This document shows, piece after piece, positions 7,912-15,894 of a DNA stretch of 32,055 nucleotides (position 1 is the first letter of the stretch; each line of letters starts with the position of its first letter). A program made the position numbers and the translations under genes. The stretch spans positions 1-32,055 of the forward strand of contig JAHLWP010000040.1 of assembly GCA_019057865.1 (NCBI GenBank). The letters are read 5' to 3'. The notes under the pieces are model-generated. The model did no database searches and was not told the origin of the DNA. It worked only from the letters and a program-made list of their open reading frames with translations. This DNA comes from Promethearchaeota archaeon. Its GTDB lineage: Archaea > Asgardarchaeota > Lokiarchaeia > Sigyniarchaeales > SOKP01.

Positions 7912-7949
7912 GATGAGATTAATAATTCTTTAAAAATAATCTATTTTTT
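7912..7949. repeat. Short flank repeat, copy A
   Basis: The 38 bp beginning GATGAGATTAATAATTCTTT also occur at 29662-29698 with a single-base gap. They lie 47 bp before the long repeat in copy A but about 600 bp before it in copy B, so copy B carries extra DNA in between. Confidence 0.6.
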
Positions 7950-7995
7950 CTTTTTTATTTCTATTTTAAGAAATAAAGGTGATTGAAAGTAAAAA

Positions 7996-8205
7996 TAAAG
8001 ATTTAAATTTTGTCAGGAGAATAATATTTAAAATATAAAAAATGAAATTTTTCACACATAAAATCTTCATTAACCCATTATTTTGGATGACATATTTTCG
8101 ACAAGATGAATAATCCAAGCCTCATTAGTTATAGGTTCTATTGGAGAGCCCCATTCTTTTGTATTATGATGACTTGCTAAAATATGAATTAATTCATCTA
8201 ATTTT
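7996..8205. repeat. 210-bp direct repeat, copy A (209/210 identical to 30295-30504)
   Basis: Base-by-base reading shows one mismatch (T at 8025, C at 30324) over 210 bp. The repeat covers a TATA-like box (AAGATTTAAATTT), the flank, and the last 44 codons plus stop of the HD gene. The two copies are in the same orientation, 22,299 bp apart. Confidence 0.9.
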
Positions 8206-8855
8206 TTTGATTTTATTTCTTGACTTATTATTTTAATACCATTAATAATATGTTCTTGTTTTAAAAAAGTCTCAGTGATTTCAAAAAATCCATTCTCAGT
8301 TCTATAGCAATTAATCTTACCAATATCATGTAAAATTGCTCCCGCTATTATTAAATCTTTATCAAGAATAATTTCTTTATTATCTAAATTTAAAATTATT
8401 GCCAATGAAAATTCGATTGTTTGGACTGTATGTTCTAATAATCCTCCCTTATAAGCATGATGTTTTATTTTTGCCCCTGGCGATTCAAAGAAAATAGGAT
8501 ATTTTTCAAGTGTGTCTTTTATTGATATTTTTAATTCGCGTTCTTCGATTTCTTCTATAAAACTATATAATTTTTCTCTCAAAACATCTATGCCTTCACT
8601 CGGTTTTACTTTTATGATTTTATTGCTTAAGCGATTAATTCCATACTGCCCAATATGCCATAAATGTATACTATTGAATTCAACAAAATATTTACCTCTT
8701 AGGAATTCTTTTACTTTTGGATTATCATTTAAAAGGTATTTTTGATATTCAATTACTTTAATAATATTGCCCTCTGGATTAAATTCAAGTCCATAGCGTT
8801 TAAATTTATTATTCAATCTTTTTAAATTTTCTTCTAAATTCTTGTTCAAAATCAT
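8070..8855 (-). CDS. HD-domain phosphohydrolase, YhaM-like (copy A)
   Basis: 261 aa. Residues 126-253 form an HD domain of the type in YhaM 3'-5' exoribonucleases: SPGAKIKHHAYKGGLLEHT (H142), ILHDIGK (H176, D177), EH (201-202), LASHHNTKEWGSPIEP (H229, H230), then HLVENMSSK. The last metal-binding Asp common in HD proteins is Glu253 here. The first 120 residues are a conserved lead-in without an OB fold. Members act on RNA or nucleotides; the substrate here is unknown. It is divergent from the MTase-RT gene across 163 bp. Its final 44 residues are identical to those of the paralogue at 30369-31139, while the rest diverges, which suggests recent recombination or gene conversion of the 3' end. 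Confidence 0.75.
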   Translation of the reverse strand: MILNKNLEENLKRLNNKFKRYGLEFNPEGNIIKVIEYQKYLLNDNPKVKEFLRGKYFVEFNSIHLWHIGQYGINRLSNKIIKVKPSEGIDVLREKLYSFIEEIEERELKISIKDTLEKYPIFFESPGAKIKHHAYKGGLLEHTVQTIEFSLAIILNLDNKEIILDKDLIIAGAILHDIGKINCYRTENGFFEITETFLKQEHIINGIKIISQEIKSKKLDELIHILASHHNTKEWGSPIEPITNEAWIIHLVENMSSKIMG

Positions 8856-9018
8856 TTTTATTACTTATTTTCATTACTCTTATTTAGAAATAATTCTAGT
8901 CTTCTTTTTAATATTTATTATTAATAATTCTAGATAATTTCCAATTTTGACTATTTTTAAAAGATTTTATATAATAGAATTTTCATTAATTTTGTAAATA
9001 ACCAAAAGGAGTGAAATT

Positions 9019-12000
9019 TTGATAAATTTTTCAAAAGAATTAAATTGTATATATCAAAAAATTGCTGAATTGGATTATAATGAAAAATATATCCGAAAAA
9101 ATTTTTTTCATAGTCCAATTAATAGAGATGAAGCAATTAAATATATACAAGAGTTATTCCCAATTCATTTAGCTAAATCTCGTGAAATATTCAAAGAGAT
9201 TCTGACTTTCCCAACAGGTTGTGGAAGAATTAATATTTTAGATATTGGATGTGGTCCATTTACTTTTTCTCAAGCGATTTTAGAAGAACTTATTTGGCGT
9301 TCAAAAAGATATTCTAATGGGATATATAAAATTAATATCAAAGGTGTTGATTTGTCAGAGACACAATTGGAATTTGGAATGCAAATGCTAAATGATTGGA
9401 AAAAAATTAGAAAAGATTCAGGTTGGGATATTAGTACATCTCCATTAATAGATAACGCGAATTTTGATTCTTCGCATTTAGAAATAATAGATTGGATTAA
9501 AAATTCAGAGTTAGATTATTTAATAATCGGATTCAGTGCCTCAATATCATCGGGCGTTAATAGAGCCCTAAAAATAATTAAAAAGATTTTTCCATATATA
9601 AAAAATTCAAATTTCTCAATTATTATTGTAGCACCAAAAGAATATGAAAATAAAAGAGATTTGGATAAAATAAGAGAATTCTTAACAAAATTTACTTCCT
9701 TAAATTTAAACTATAAAAAACTAAAATTCTCTTTACAAAAACCTGATAGTATGGAGGTATATAGTAAAAAACGGATCATAAAAAATGTACCATTTAAAAC
9801 TCTTTTTTGTGAAAATTACATCAAAATTCATTTTTCGTATTTAAAAATATTAAATTTATTGGATTCCTATAAGAAAATGGTAATCCCTTTTAATAAAGCA
9901 AAGAGATGGCTAAATTGTAGGAAAGTAACTGATCATATTGGTCTTAAACTTTATCAATATGATTTTAATTTATCATATAATTTATTAATAAAAAATCTTT
10001 TAACTACGGGTAAATATGATTATACACAATATCCAATCAGAAAAGGACTTGATTTTCAAGCATCGAGAGAAGTATGTTTTGTACCTGTAAATATTTGTGT
10101 TCTAAATATCATCTTAATTGAGGTTTGGGGTAAGCATCTTGATAGGAGATTGCCCTCATATATTTATGGATCGCGATTAATACAAAGATTTTCGTTAAAT
10201 AGAATATTTAAAAGATATGGCTCTTTATATAGAGATTTTATACAAACTGGCTCAACAATTCCTCATAAAAGAAATATACTACTATATCAAACAGATATTA
10301 AAAATTGTTATGGAACAATTAAAAAAAAATCATTAATTAAAGATTTGAAAGATGATTTTGAAGATTTAATGGCAAGTGATTTAGGAGAACAATATTCATT
10401 TTATAGTTCTAATCCAAGCGAATCAATAGAATTAATTTTGAAATCATTAAATAATATATTTGGTGATTCTGAAGGTATTCCTATAGGATTACCTATATCT
10501 CCCATTATAGTGAATAATTTCTTAACTAAACTTGATGAAAATATTAGAGAATTACCATGTGTAAAAGATTATGGTAGATATTTAGATGATATTAGAATTA
10601 TTGTCAAAGAAGATAATACAGAACAGTTTGGAGAAAATTTTAATAAGGTAATAGACAAGAAAATAAAAGACTTAGAACTTAATCAAAAGGAAAATAAAGC
10701 TGGTAAGATTAAAACAATTGAATATTTTGGAAGTTCTATTATTCTCCAGAAAAATTCTGAACTTCAGATTTTAGAGGATATCTTCTTAGAAATAATGTAT
10801 CCGATTTATTTAGTAGGTAAGTCTTTAAGGGAGATTGATGCATTTAATACAAATTATAATAATTTGTCAGATGAACTAAGAAATATTATTATATTATTAT
10901 CATCTTCATTAAAAGAATTAGGAATCTTTATCGACCACGAGTTCTTAGAAAGGATTTTTATAACATCTTTTTTCCATAAAAAAAAGTCTAAAAGAAAAGA
11001 ATTCTCACCATTAAAAATTCCAAAAGAAATATGTAATATTTCTGAATCGAATATTTTAGCAGAAAAAATAAAAAAAATAAATATAGCATGGTATAAAAAA
11101 TATATTCAAATTCAGAATTTTATGTATAATGAATTACACGAAGAATTGTTAATTTGGGATGACATAATAAAAGATTTGGAAGATCTTTATAATAATTATG
11201 ATGATAATGAGAAAACAGAAGAATATCAATCAATGAAGAAAGAACTTTTAAAAAAATTAAGTAAAAATAAATTTATTTTATCCTTTAGAAAAATTAGATT
11301 TTTAGCATATAGATTATCTCTTATTAAAGCAATACAATTTAAGGAAAAAGATAATCCGATACTCCAAAAACTTATTAAATTTGATTTAATAGGTTTTCCA
11401 ATAAAATTAACAGGCTTATTATGTTATAGGTATGGTCATATTGATCTCCTAAAGAATAAATTAATAGAAAGTTGTAAAAGAGGACATCATCCACTTACTA
11501 GTGACGAAGAAATTTGTCCTAGAATTTATGGAAATGAAATAGGTTCTCTAATTCATCTTCTTGGTCTGTATTTTGAAGAAAATAATGATAATTTTGATTC
11601 CGATGAATGGAAAGGAGTTTTACAATTCTTTTTAGAAAATGGAAGATTTGATGAAAAATTATCAACAACGGAATTTGTATTAAGATTAAATATTAGTAGT
11701 TTATGGACTTATAATTTTTGGTTGCAATTATTAGAGCGCGAAGGCAATGTTTTCATTATAAAGAATTTAGTATTATGTGTAGCCTCACATGACCAATTAC
11801 AAAATAATATCCCTATGGAAGTAAAGAATAAATTGATTAAAATTTATAAGAAAGATGAGGTTCTTATTAATTTAGTTTTACATTTATGGAGTAAAATACA
11901 GAAAGATGGTATAAAAATTCTATTTCAAAAAGATGATGTTTTAACTCTAATTGATTTTTTCGATAAAGAAATAGATTATGAATTAGAATTGACGTCTGAC

Positions 12001-12099
12001 TATGAATGGGAAGAAGGTTTTGAGATAAACGAATTTTATGAAAGTGATGATATTCTAGATGACTTACCCGATGATTATGGAGAAGATGAATATTATTAA
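9019..12099 (+). CDS. Methyltransferase-like / reverse transcriptase fusion, candidate defence RT
   Basis: 1026 aa from TTG 9019, preceded by a strong AAAGGAGTGA. Residues about 60-240 are a class I SAM-methyltransferase-like fold: ILDIGCGPFTFSQAI (motif I, DIGCG at 75-79), IKGVDLSETQLEFG (motif II acidic loop) and YLIIGFSAS (motif IV region). Residues about 330-600 are an RNA-dependent DNA polymerase: TDIKNCYGTI (catalytic D426), IPIGLPISPII (template-grip loop, G490), and YGRYLDDIRI (YLDD 521-524, D523/D524). All three catalytic Asp are present. The remaining 400 residues are helical, as in Abi/UG reverse transcriptases, and end in a very acidic tail. No retron msr/msd, group II intron or DGR template repeat is seen beside it. 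The MTase-RT fusion is not one I recognise. Role as anti-phage DNA synthesis is inference. Confidence 0.8.
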   Translation: MINFSKELNCIYQKIAELDYNEKYIRKNFFHSPINRDEAIKYIQELFPIHLAKSREIFKEILTFPTGCGRINILDIGCGPFTFSQAILEELIWRSKRYSNGIYKINIKGVDLSETQLEFGMQMLNDWKKIRKDSGWDISTSPLIDNANFDSSHLEIIDWIKNSELDYLIIGFSASISSGVNRALKIIKKIFPYIKNSNFSIIIVAPKEYENKRDLDKIREFLTKFTSLNLNYKKLKFSLQKPDSMEVYSKKRIIKNVPFKTLFCENYIKIHFSYLKILNLLDSYKKMVIPFNKAKRWLNCRKVTDHIGLKLYQYDFNLSYNLLIKNLLTTGKYDYTQYPIRKGLDFQASREVCFVPVNICVLNIILIEVWGKHLDRRLPSYIYGSRLIQRFSLNRIFKRYGSLYRDFIQTGSTIPHKRNILLYQTDIKNCYGTIKKKSLIKDLKDDFEDLMASDLGEQYSFYSSNPSESIELILKSLNNIFGDSEGIPIGLPISPIIVNNFLTKLDENIRELPCVKDYGRYLDDIRIIVKEDNTEQFGENFNKVIDKKIKDLELNQKENKAGKIKTIEYFGSSIILQKNSELQILEDIFLEIMYPIYLVGKSLREIDAFNTNYNNLSDELRNIIILLSSSLKELGIFIDHEFLERIFITSFFHKKKSKRKEFSPLKIPKEICNISESNILAEKIKKINIAWYKKYIQIQNFMYNELHEELLIWDDIIKDLEDLYNNYDDNEKTEEYQSMKKELLKKLSKNKFILSFRKIRFLAYRLSLIKAIQFKEKDNPILQKLIKFDLIGFPIKLTGLLCYRYGHIDLLKNKLIESCKRGHHPLTSDEEICPRIYGNEIGSLIHLLGLYFEENNDNFDSDEWKGVLQFFLENGRFDEKLSTTEFVLRLNISSLWTYNFWLQLLEREGNVFIIKNLVLCVASHDQLQNNIPMEVKNKLIKIYKKDEVLINLVLHLWSKIQKDGIKILFQKDDVLTLIDFFDKEIDYELELTSDYEWEEGFEINEFYESDDILDDLPDDYGEDEYY

Positions 12100-12231
12100 A
12101 ATTACAATGTGGGGAATATAAAAGGGAGTTTATACAAGAAATTAATAATTTCCTTAAAGAACACCAAAACTATTATTTTATTTTTATCATTTATATAATA
12201 AAGTCGAGAATTTCTGAGAGTGGTGGTAATC

Positions 12232-12351
12232 TTGAAATTTAAACTCATTGAAATAGAAATTGAAAACTTTCTTAGTTATAAAAAAGCTAAATTTTCAGAA
12301 TTAAAAGATTATAATGTTTTGATTGGAAAAAATATTTTAAAAGTTCTATAA
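12232..12351 (+). pseudogene. N-terminal remnant of an OLD/SMC-like ATPase
   Basis: 39 codons from TTG 12232 read IEIENFLSYKKAKFSELKDY, then NVLIGKN, matching the first 34 residues of the ATPase at 5707-7608 (IELFHFLSYVRAEFSNLNNY, then NVLIGKN). The Walker A loop is deleted after GKN and the frame ends in ILKVL-stop. It was probably a full gene downstream of the RT that was lost by deletion. Confidence 0.65.
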
Positions 12352-12395
12352 AATATAATATAAATAATTTAAAGTGATCCAATATGGGATAGAAT

Positions 12396-12572
12396 ATGAG
12401 TAACGAGAAGAAAATCTTCACTTTAGAGGATGTAAAATTAGCTTCAATGGGTCCAGATACTATTGTTTATATCCCACGAGCTTTAATTAAGCATAAAATT
12501 CTTGATCCTGAAAAGAGATATAACGTGCATTTTGAAGAGATTCTTGAGGAAGAACATAAAAAGGAAGATTAA
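12396..12572 (+). CDS. Small protein, possible AbrB-like fold
   Basis: 58 aa from ATG 12396, ending in EEHKKED and overlapping the PAS gene stop by 4 nt tail to tail. The core (LASMGPDTIVYIPRALIKHK) resembles SpoVT/AbrB-type beta strands of archaeal antitoxin or regulator proteins, where a hydrophobic VYIP strand is followed by a short helix. The family call is weak. Coding character is good and the start is a clear ATG. Confidence 0.5.
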   Translation: MSNEKKIFTLEDVKLASMGPDTIVYIPRALIKHKILDPEKRYNVHFEEILEEEHKKED

Positions 12573-13108
12573 TCTCCTTCTCGATAGGAGCTGTGTTTAA
12601 TAATCTCGAAGTCCAGATTGTTATCTTCTAGATGTTTAATTACATTTGGAGAAAATTTTAATACAATTAATTTTTCTTCTTTTGTTTTGATTAATTTAGG
12701 AATATAAAATTCATCAGAGGATTCTTCTAAGAGAATATAGCTTGAGAGAAATGCTGTTTTATTGTTATACTTAATATTACAAATGTAATTCTCGATATTG
12801 ACTATTTTCTTATCTTTCCTAACTCCTCTGAATTGCAATGATACTGTTTTTTTATCATTTTCAACCTTAAAATATTCTACCAAATGTGATAAATCTTCAG
12901 GATGAACTATTTTATAAAATTCTCTTTTCTTCCATTGAGAGACTTCTTCTTCACTATATCCAAATATTTTACTAAAGTTTTTATTAAAGTATTTTAAATA
13001 GCCTCTTTGAATGATAACAATTCCCATTGTAGATTTATCAGCAAAATGAAGAAATGTTTCATCCCTTAATTTAGTAGTAAATTCTTCACTTATCTCTATT
13101 TTTGACAT
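12569..13108 (-). CDS. Single PAS-domain protein
   Basis: 179 aa. Residues about 15-130 form one PAS domain: STMGIVIIQRGYLKYFNKNF, IFGYSEEEV, FYKIVHPEDLSHL and a FRGVRKDKKIVNIE beta strand. No kinase, HTH or cyclase domain follows; the last 50 residues are charged. Solo PAS proteins are very common in Lokiarchaeal genomes, where they are thought to sense small ligands or redox state and bind partners. No heme or flavin residues can be pointed to. It is transcribed away from the small GTPase gene. Confidence 0.8.
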   Translation of the reverse strand: MSKIEISEEFTTKLRDETFLHFADKSTMGIVIIQRGYLKYFNKNFSKIFGYSEEEVSQWKKREFYKIVHPEDLSHLVEYFKVENDKKTVSLQFRGVRKDKKIVNIENYICNIKYNNKTAFLSSYILLEESSDEFYIPKLIKTKEEKLIVLKFSPNVIKHLEDNNLDFEIIKHSSYREGD

Positions 13109-13238
13109 ATTTTTTATTCCTAAGCAATTTAATTAAAAATTATTGCCTTTTTTGATAATTTTTAACATTATTAATAAAAGACCTTTTTTATTTATGCTTT
13201 TTCAAATGGGTTCTTATAAAGGAAAAATCCAAAAAAAT

Positions 13239-13250
13239 GAAGATTTAAAT
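13239..13250 (+). promoter_or_regulatory. TATA-type promoter upstream of the small GTPase gene
   Basis: GAAGATTTAAAT fits the box seen at other promoters here. It implies a leader of about 90 nt, which includes a weak GAATC/GATTC hairpin around 13282-13302. Confidence 0.4.
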
Positions 13251-13356
13251 TAAGGAAGTTAATTATATAATTGTTGTATAGGAATCTTCATAGGGGATTC
13301 TATAAGAATATATTCTAATATTTTAATTGAATTACAATATCCATTAAAAATAGAAG

Positions 13357-13923
13357 GTGGTAGAAATTAGCAAGGAGTTAATCTACAAAATTTGCCTTTT
13401 TGGAGAAAAAAATGTTGGAAAAACTTCACTAATTCAGGCGCTTATTCAAAAAAGATTCAATAAGGAAACAAAACCACCAACATTCATAGATATTGAGATT
13501 AAAGAGTTAACAATAAATTCTTTTAAAATTGCACTTCAAATATGGATTCTTAAATTTGATTTTCAATTTGAATTCTTTTTCCCCCTTTTTCTAAGGGGTA
13601 CATCAGGAGGTATTTTTATGTATGATATCACCAATTATTCCAGCATAAGTAATGTAGAAAAGTGGATAACAACATTTAAAGAAGGTTTATCTAATGATAG
13701 AAAGAAAATTCCTCTATTATTGGTTGGTGGTAAGTTAGATCTCTATGAAGATAGAACATTGTCTAGAAAAGATGCTAAGAGAATCTCAAAAAAATATAAC
13801 TTCTTGAAATATTTCGAATGTTCCTCTAAGGCTGGACAAAATGTTGAAAAAATCTTTGAATTTTTAGCGAGATCCATACAGAAACATGAAGATTATTTTA
13901 ATAAAACTAAACAAAATATTTAA
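13357..13923 (+). CDS. Degenerate Ras/Rab-like small GTPase
   Basis: 188 aa from GTG 13357. AAGGTGGT overlaps that GTG and would instead fit an ATT start at 13366 (MSKELIYK). The P-loop is intact: GEKNVGKTS (16-24). G2 Thr42 is present and G5 is CSSKAG (155-160). The G3 region, normally WDxxGQ, reads IWILKFDFQF (62-71) and lacks both Asp-x-x-Gly and the Gln. G4 is GGKLD (124-128) instead of NKxD. It may therefore bind nucleotide poorly, or act as a switchless scaffold. There is no C-terminal lipidation Cys. Ras-like GTPases of this kind are abundant in Asgard archaea. The coiled-coil gene 14 nt downstream is probably its partner. Confidence 0.8.
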   Translation: MVEISKELIYKICLFGEKNVGKTSLIQALIQKRFNKETKPPTFIDIEIKELTINSFKIALQIWILKFDFQFEFFFPLFLRGTSGGIFMYDITNYSSISNVEKWITTFKEGLSNDRKKIPLLLVGGKLDLYEDRTLSRKDAKRISKKYNFLKYFECSSKAGQNVEKIFEFLARSIQKHEDYFNKTKQNI

Positions 13924-13937
13924 AGGAAAAAAAAATT

Positions 13938-14594
13938 ATGGGTGAAAAATTCAAAAGTCAAGTAGTCGCAGAAATGATAAATAATGTGGAAAAAATCGCC
14001 AGAGATTATGAGTTAGCCATTAAAAAAAACAAATTTGAAATGAAATGCCCTTATCCAAAAATAATTAAAACCTATGAAAGCATAAGACAAACGCTCATTG
14101 ATTACAGTTGGAATGAACAAGCCATGATTTTCAATGAACAAGTTAAATTTTACCAAGAAAAACTAGAGAAAGATATAAAATTGCGCGAAATTAAAGTTCA
14201 ACAAGAGCAAAAACAGAAAGAAATTGAAGAATTATATAAAAATAAGGAGATAGATACAATTAGAACAGTAATTCTATCACTCAATAGAGAGGAGAATATT
14301 TTAGATTTTGAAGAGAAAAAGAAAGAAAAAATTAAAGAGTCTGAAGAAATTTTTAATATGATTGATAATGCTGAAAGAATGGCAAAAGAATACGAAAAAG
14401 AAATAAAAAGGGGTAGAATCCTTCATCTTGATTGTCCATATGAAAAAATAATAGAAATTTATGAAGAAGTTAAAAAAAGATTTGAAAGTATTGGTTGGAA
14501 AGAAGAGTCGAGTAAATTGATTGATTCTATCGAATATTATAATAACAAACTTGAAAAAGATAAAAGATTAAGAGAAATTGAAGCGAAAAAATAA
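13938..14594 (+). CDS. Coiled-coil protein with two internal repeats
   Basis: 218 aa, highly charged and helical. Two copies of a roughly 75-residue unit are visible. The first (about 8-85) includes NNVEKIARDYELAIK, CPYPKIIKTYE and YQEKLEKDIKLREIK. The second (about 140-217) includes DNAERMAKEYEKEIK, CPYEKIIEIYE and YNNKLEKDKRLREIE. Between them is a Lys/Glu linker. The unit looks like a TPR-like or alpha-solenoid repeat with CPY at the turn. It lies 14 nt after the small GTPase gene, so cotranscription is likely. Such repeat proteins beside GTPases recur in Lokiarchaeia; a scaffold or effector role is inference. Confidence 0.65.
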   Translation: MGEKFKSQVVAEMINNVEKIARDYELAIKKNKFEMKCPYPKIIKTYESIRQTLIDYSWNEQAMIFNEQVKFYQEKLEKDIKLREIKVQQEQKQKEIEELYKNKEIDTIRTVILSLNREENILDFEEKKKEKIKESEEIFNMIDNAERMAKEYEKEIKRGRILHLDCPYEKIIEIYEEVKKRFESIGWKEESSKLIDSIEYYNNKLEKDKRLREIEAKK

Positions 14595-14612
14595 TGGAGG
14601 GAAGTGACTTAA

Positions 14613-14786
14613 ATAAGGCTAAAAGTATGTTTCAAGTGTCATGAATATGTGCCTGTTCTTGAAAATAATTTTATCAATAAAAAACAATTGGAAAAGTTTG
14701 ATTCATTACATTCCGGCCATCCTGTTCAGATTGTAAATAAAGAAGAGTTAGTTAATATAAAGGAATGGAAAAATCCTTTTATGTAA
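14613..14786 (+). CDS. Small zinc-binding-type protein with ATA as apparent start
   Basis: 57 codons to TAA 14784-14786. The protein reads LKVCFKCHEYVPVLENN, then NKKQLEKFDSLHSGHPVQI. CFKCHEY with a later SGH gives a C-x2-C...H pattern of a small archaeal family that normally starts M-x-K-V-C-F-K-C. No ATG, GTG or TTG is in frame; the preceding in-frame codon is TAA 14610-14612. GGAGGG at 14596-14601 lies about 11 nt before ATA 14613, so translation from ATA, or a sequence error, is indicated. It follows directly after the coiled-coil gene, probably in the same operon. Confidence 0.6.
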   Translation: MRLKVCFKCHEYVPVLENNFINKKQLEKFDSLHSGHPVQIVNKEELVNIKEWKNPFM

Positions 14787-14798
14787 ATTCTTTTATAA

Positions 14799-15254
14799 AA
14801 GAACTTAGAATTTTTATGGTTTCCTAATCTTCACTTAACCGAGAAAGGTAAAAAAGTTTTGGATTTTCATCTTTTAGCAAAAGAAAAGTTGAAAAATTAT
14901 AGAACATATATTAGTAAAATTAATTATGGAGATTATGATCCTTTAATAAAGTGTTTAATATATGGTTGGGGATATATCTCTGTTACTTATAATGAAATAA
15001 AGAATTTTGAACAAGAACCTTACGAAAACATATTATCAGCAAATCTAAGAAATAAACAAAATGAATTTTGGAGATTAACAAATAGAAATTTTTATTTCTC
15101 TTTAAAAATATTCAAAACAGTATTGAATATTAAAGAACAAGATATTTTTGTGGCATTCCCTCCACTACATAAACACGAAAGAGGATGGATGTTTTATAAA
15201 TCACCTATTAAAATGTTTAGTGAAAAAACTGATTTTATTATTTATTTAAAATGA
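14799..15254 (+). pseudogene. 5'-truncated gene: winged-helix end plus unknown C-terminal domain
   Basis: The frame is open from 14799; TTG 14859 is the first usable start (131 aa). Before it, WFPNLHLTEKGKKVL (14817-14858) matches the end of the winged-helix protein at 2748-3116 (WFPHLHLTEKGKKFL). Only the end of that motif remains, directly after a stop codon, so the 5' part of the gene was lost. The remainder (INYGDYDPLIKCLIYGWGYI and HKHERGWMFYKSP) is unrecognised, rich in Tyr/Trp, and ends at TGA 15252-15254. It could still be translated from TTG 14859. Confidence 0.55.
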
Positions 15255-15300
15255 TATTTTTATAAGAAAAAAAAGTTTATTCGTTGTTAAATAATTTTTA

Positions 15301-15498
15301 TTAAATAGTTTTTATTTCATTTTTGTTAAACCAGTATTCATACGCTTTTTTAATGCATATTCTTGCTACTTCTGTATTTGTTTTTAGACCTAAATTTTTC
15401 TTTATTTGTAAAAAATAATCATATAAAGGTTGATCCATTTCTTTTGAAAGATTTAGTCTAATACCTATTTCAGCTTCAGTTTCGTTGTTTTTATCCAT
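15301..15498 (-). CDS. Ribbon-helix-helix-type small regulator (minus strand)
   Basis: 65 aa. EAEIGIRLNLSKEMDQPLYD provides a beta strand, and FLQIKKNLGLKTNTEVARIC followed by IKKAYEYW provides the two helices of an RHH/MetJ-Arc-like fold. The TNTEVAR segment matches KNAEVLR of the divergent 80-aa protein at 15652-15894, so the two are paralogues. They face each other across 153 bp that contain an operator-like repeat. Confidence 0.6.
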   Translation of the reverse strand: MDKNNETEAEIGIRLNLSKEMDQPLYDYFLQIKKNLGLKTNTEVARICIKKAYEYWFNKNEIKTI

Positions 15499-15576
15499 AT
15501 ATATTTGTATTTTGAGAAAAATATAATCTTTTGGAAAAATAATCCCGATTTATCCCAAATTATCACAAGAACTTAT

Positions 15577-15597
15577 ATATCTATAAAAATATCTATA
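15577..15597. promoter_or_regulatory. Operator-like direct repeat between the two RHH genes
   Basis: ATATCTATA occurs at 15577-15585 and again at 15589-15597, a 12-bp period. It overlaps the TATA-like stretch in the 153-bp divergent intergenic region. Tandem short sites with this spacing suit dimers of ribbon-helix-helix proteins binding side by side. The pairing is inference. Confidence 0.45.
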
Positions 15598-15651
15598 GAG
15601 TGACAAAATTGGATATAAAAAATTAATTATTACAAAAGAGGTAAAAAAACT

Positions 15652-15894
15652 ATGAGTATTAATGAAACGATTGAATTAAGACTTACTCTTACTGAAGAAG
15701 ATCCTCTATATCATCCTTTTTCAGAAATCAAGAAAACATTAGGAGTAAAAAAGAATGCTGAAGTGCTTCGCTTTATTATAAAACAGATTTCAAAAATTCC
15801 TATTTCTAATTTAATTCTTGATTTTATGGGTAAAAGTCCTGATTCAATTAAAAAAACAAAATCTACAAAGAAAGAGGTAAAGAAAAGTGAGTAA
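15652..15894 (+). CDS. Ribbon-helix-helix-type small protein, first gene of the ParB operon
   Basis: 80 aa from ATG 15652, with GAGGT about 11 nt upstream. IELRLTLTEEDPLYHPF and SEIKKTLGVKKNAEVLRFII form the strand and two helices of an RHH domain (about 5-45). A Lys/Ser-rich tail follows (KKTKSTKKEVKKSE). It overlaps the ParB-like gene by 8 nt, which suggests translational coupling, and may act as the DNA-binding partner in a partition-type cassette. Confidence 0.65.
   Translation: MSINETIELRLTLTEEDPLYHPFSEIKKTLGVKKNAEVLRFIIKQISKIPISNLILDFMGKSPDSIKKTKSTKKEVKKSE

Noticed and set aside
9019..12099. Retron, group II intron or diversity-generating retroelement
   Set aside because: No msr/msd-like inverted-repeat RNA, no intron domain V hairpin and no template/variable repeat pair with A-specific mismatches was seen around the RT. 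The 210-bp repeat has a single T/C difference and does not fit a DGR.
12130..12160. GAAATTAATAATTTC palindrome after the RT gene as terminator or attachment site
   Set aside because: Such short A/T palindromes are expected by chance at this base composition, and no T-tract or second copy accompanies it.
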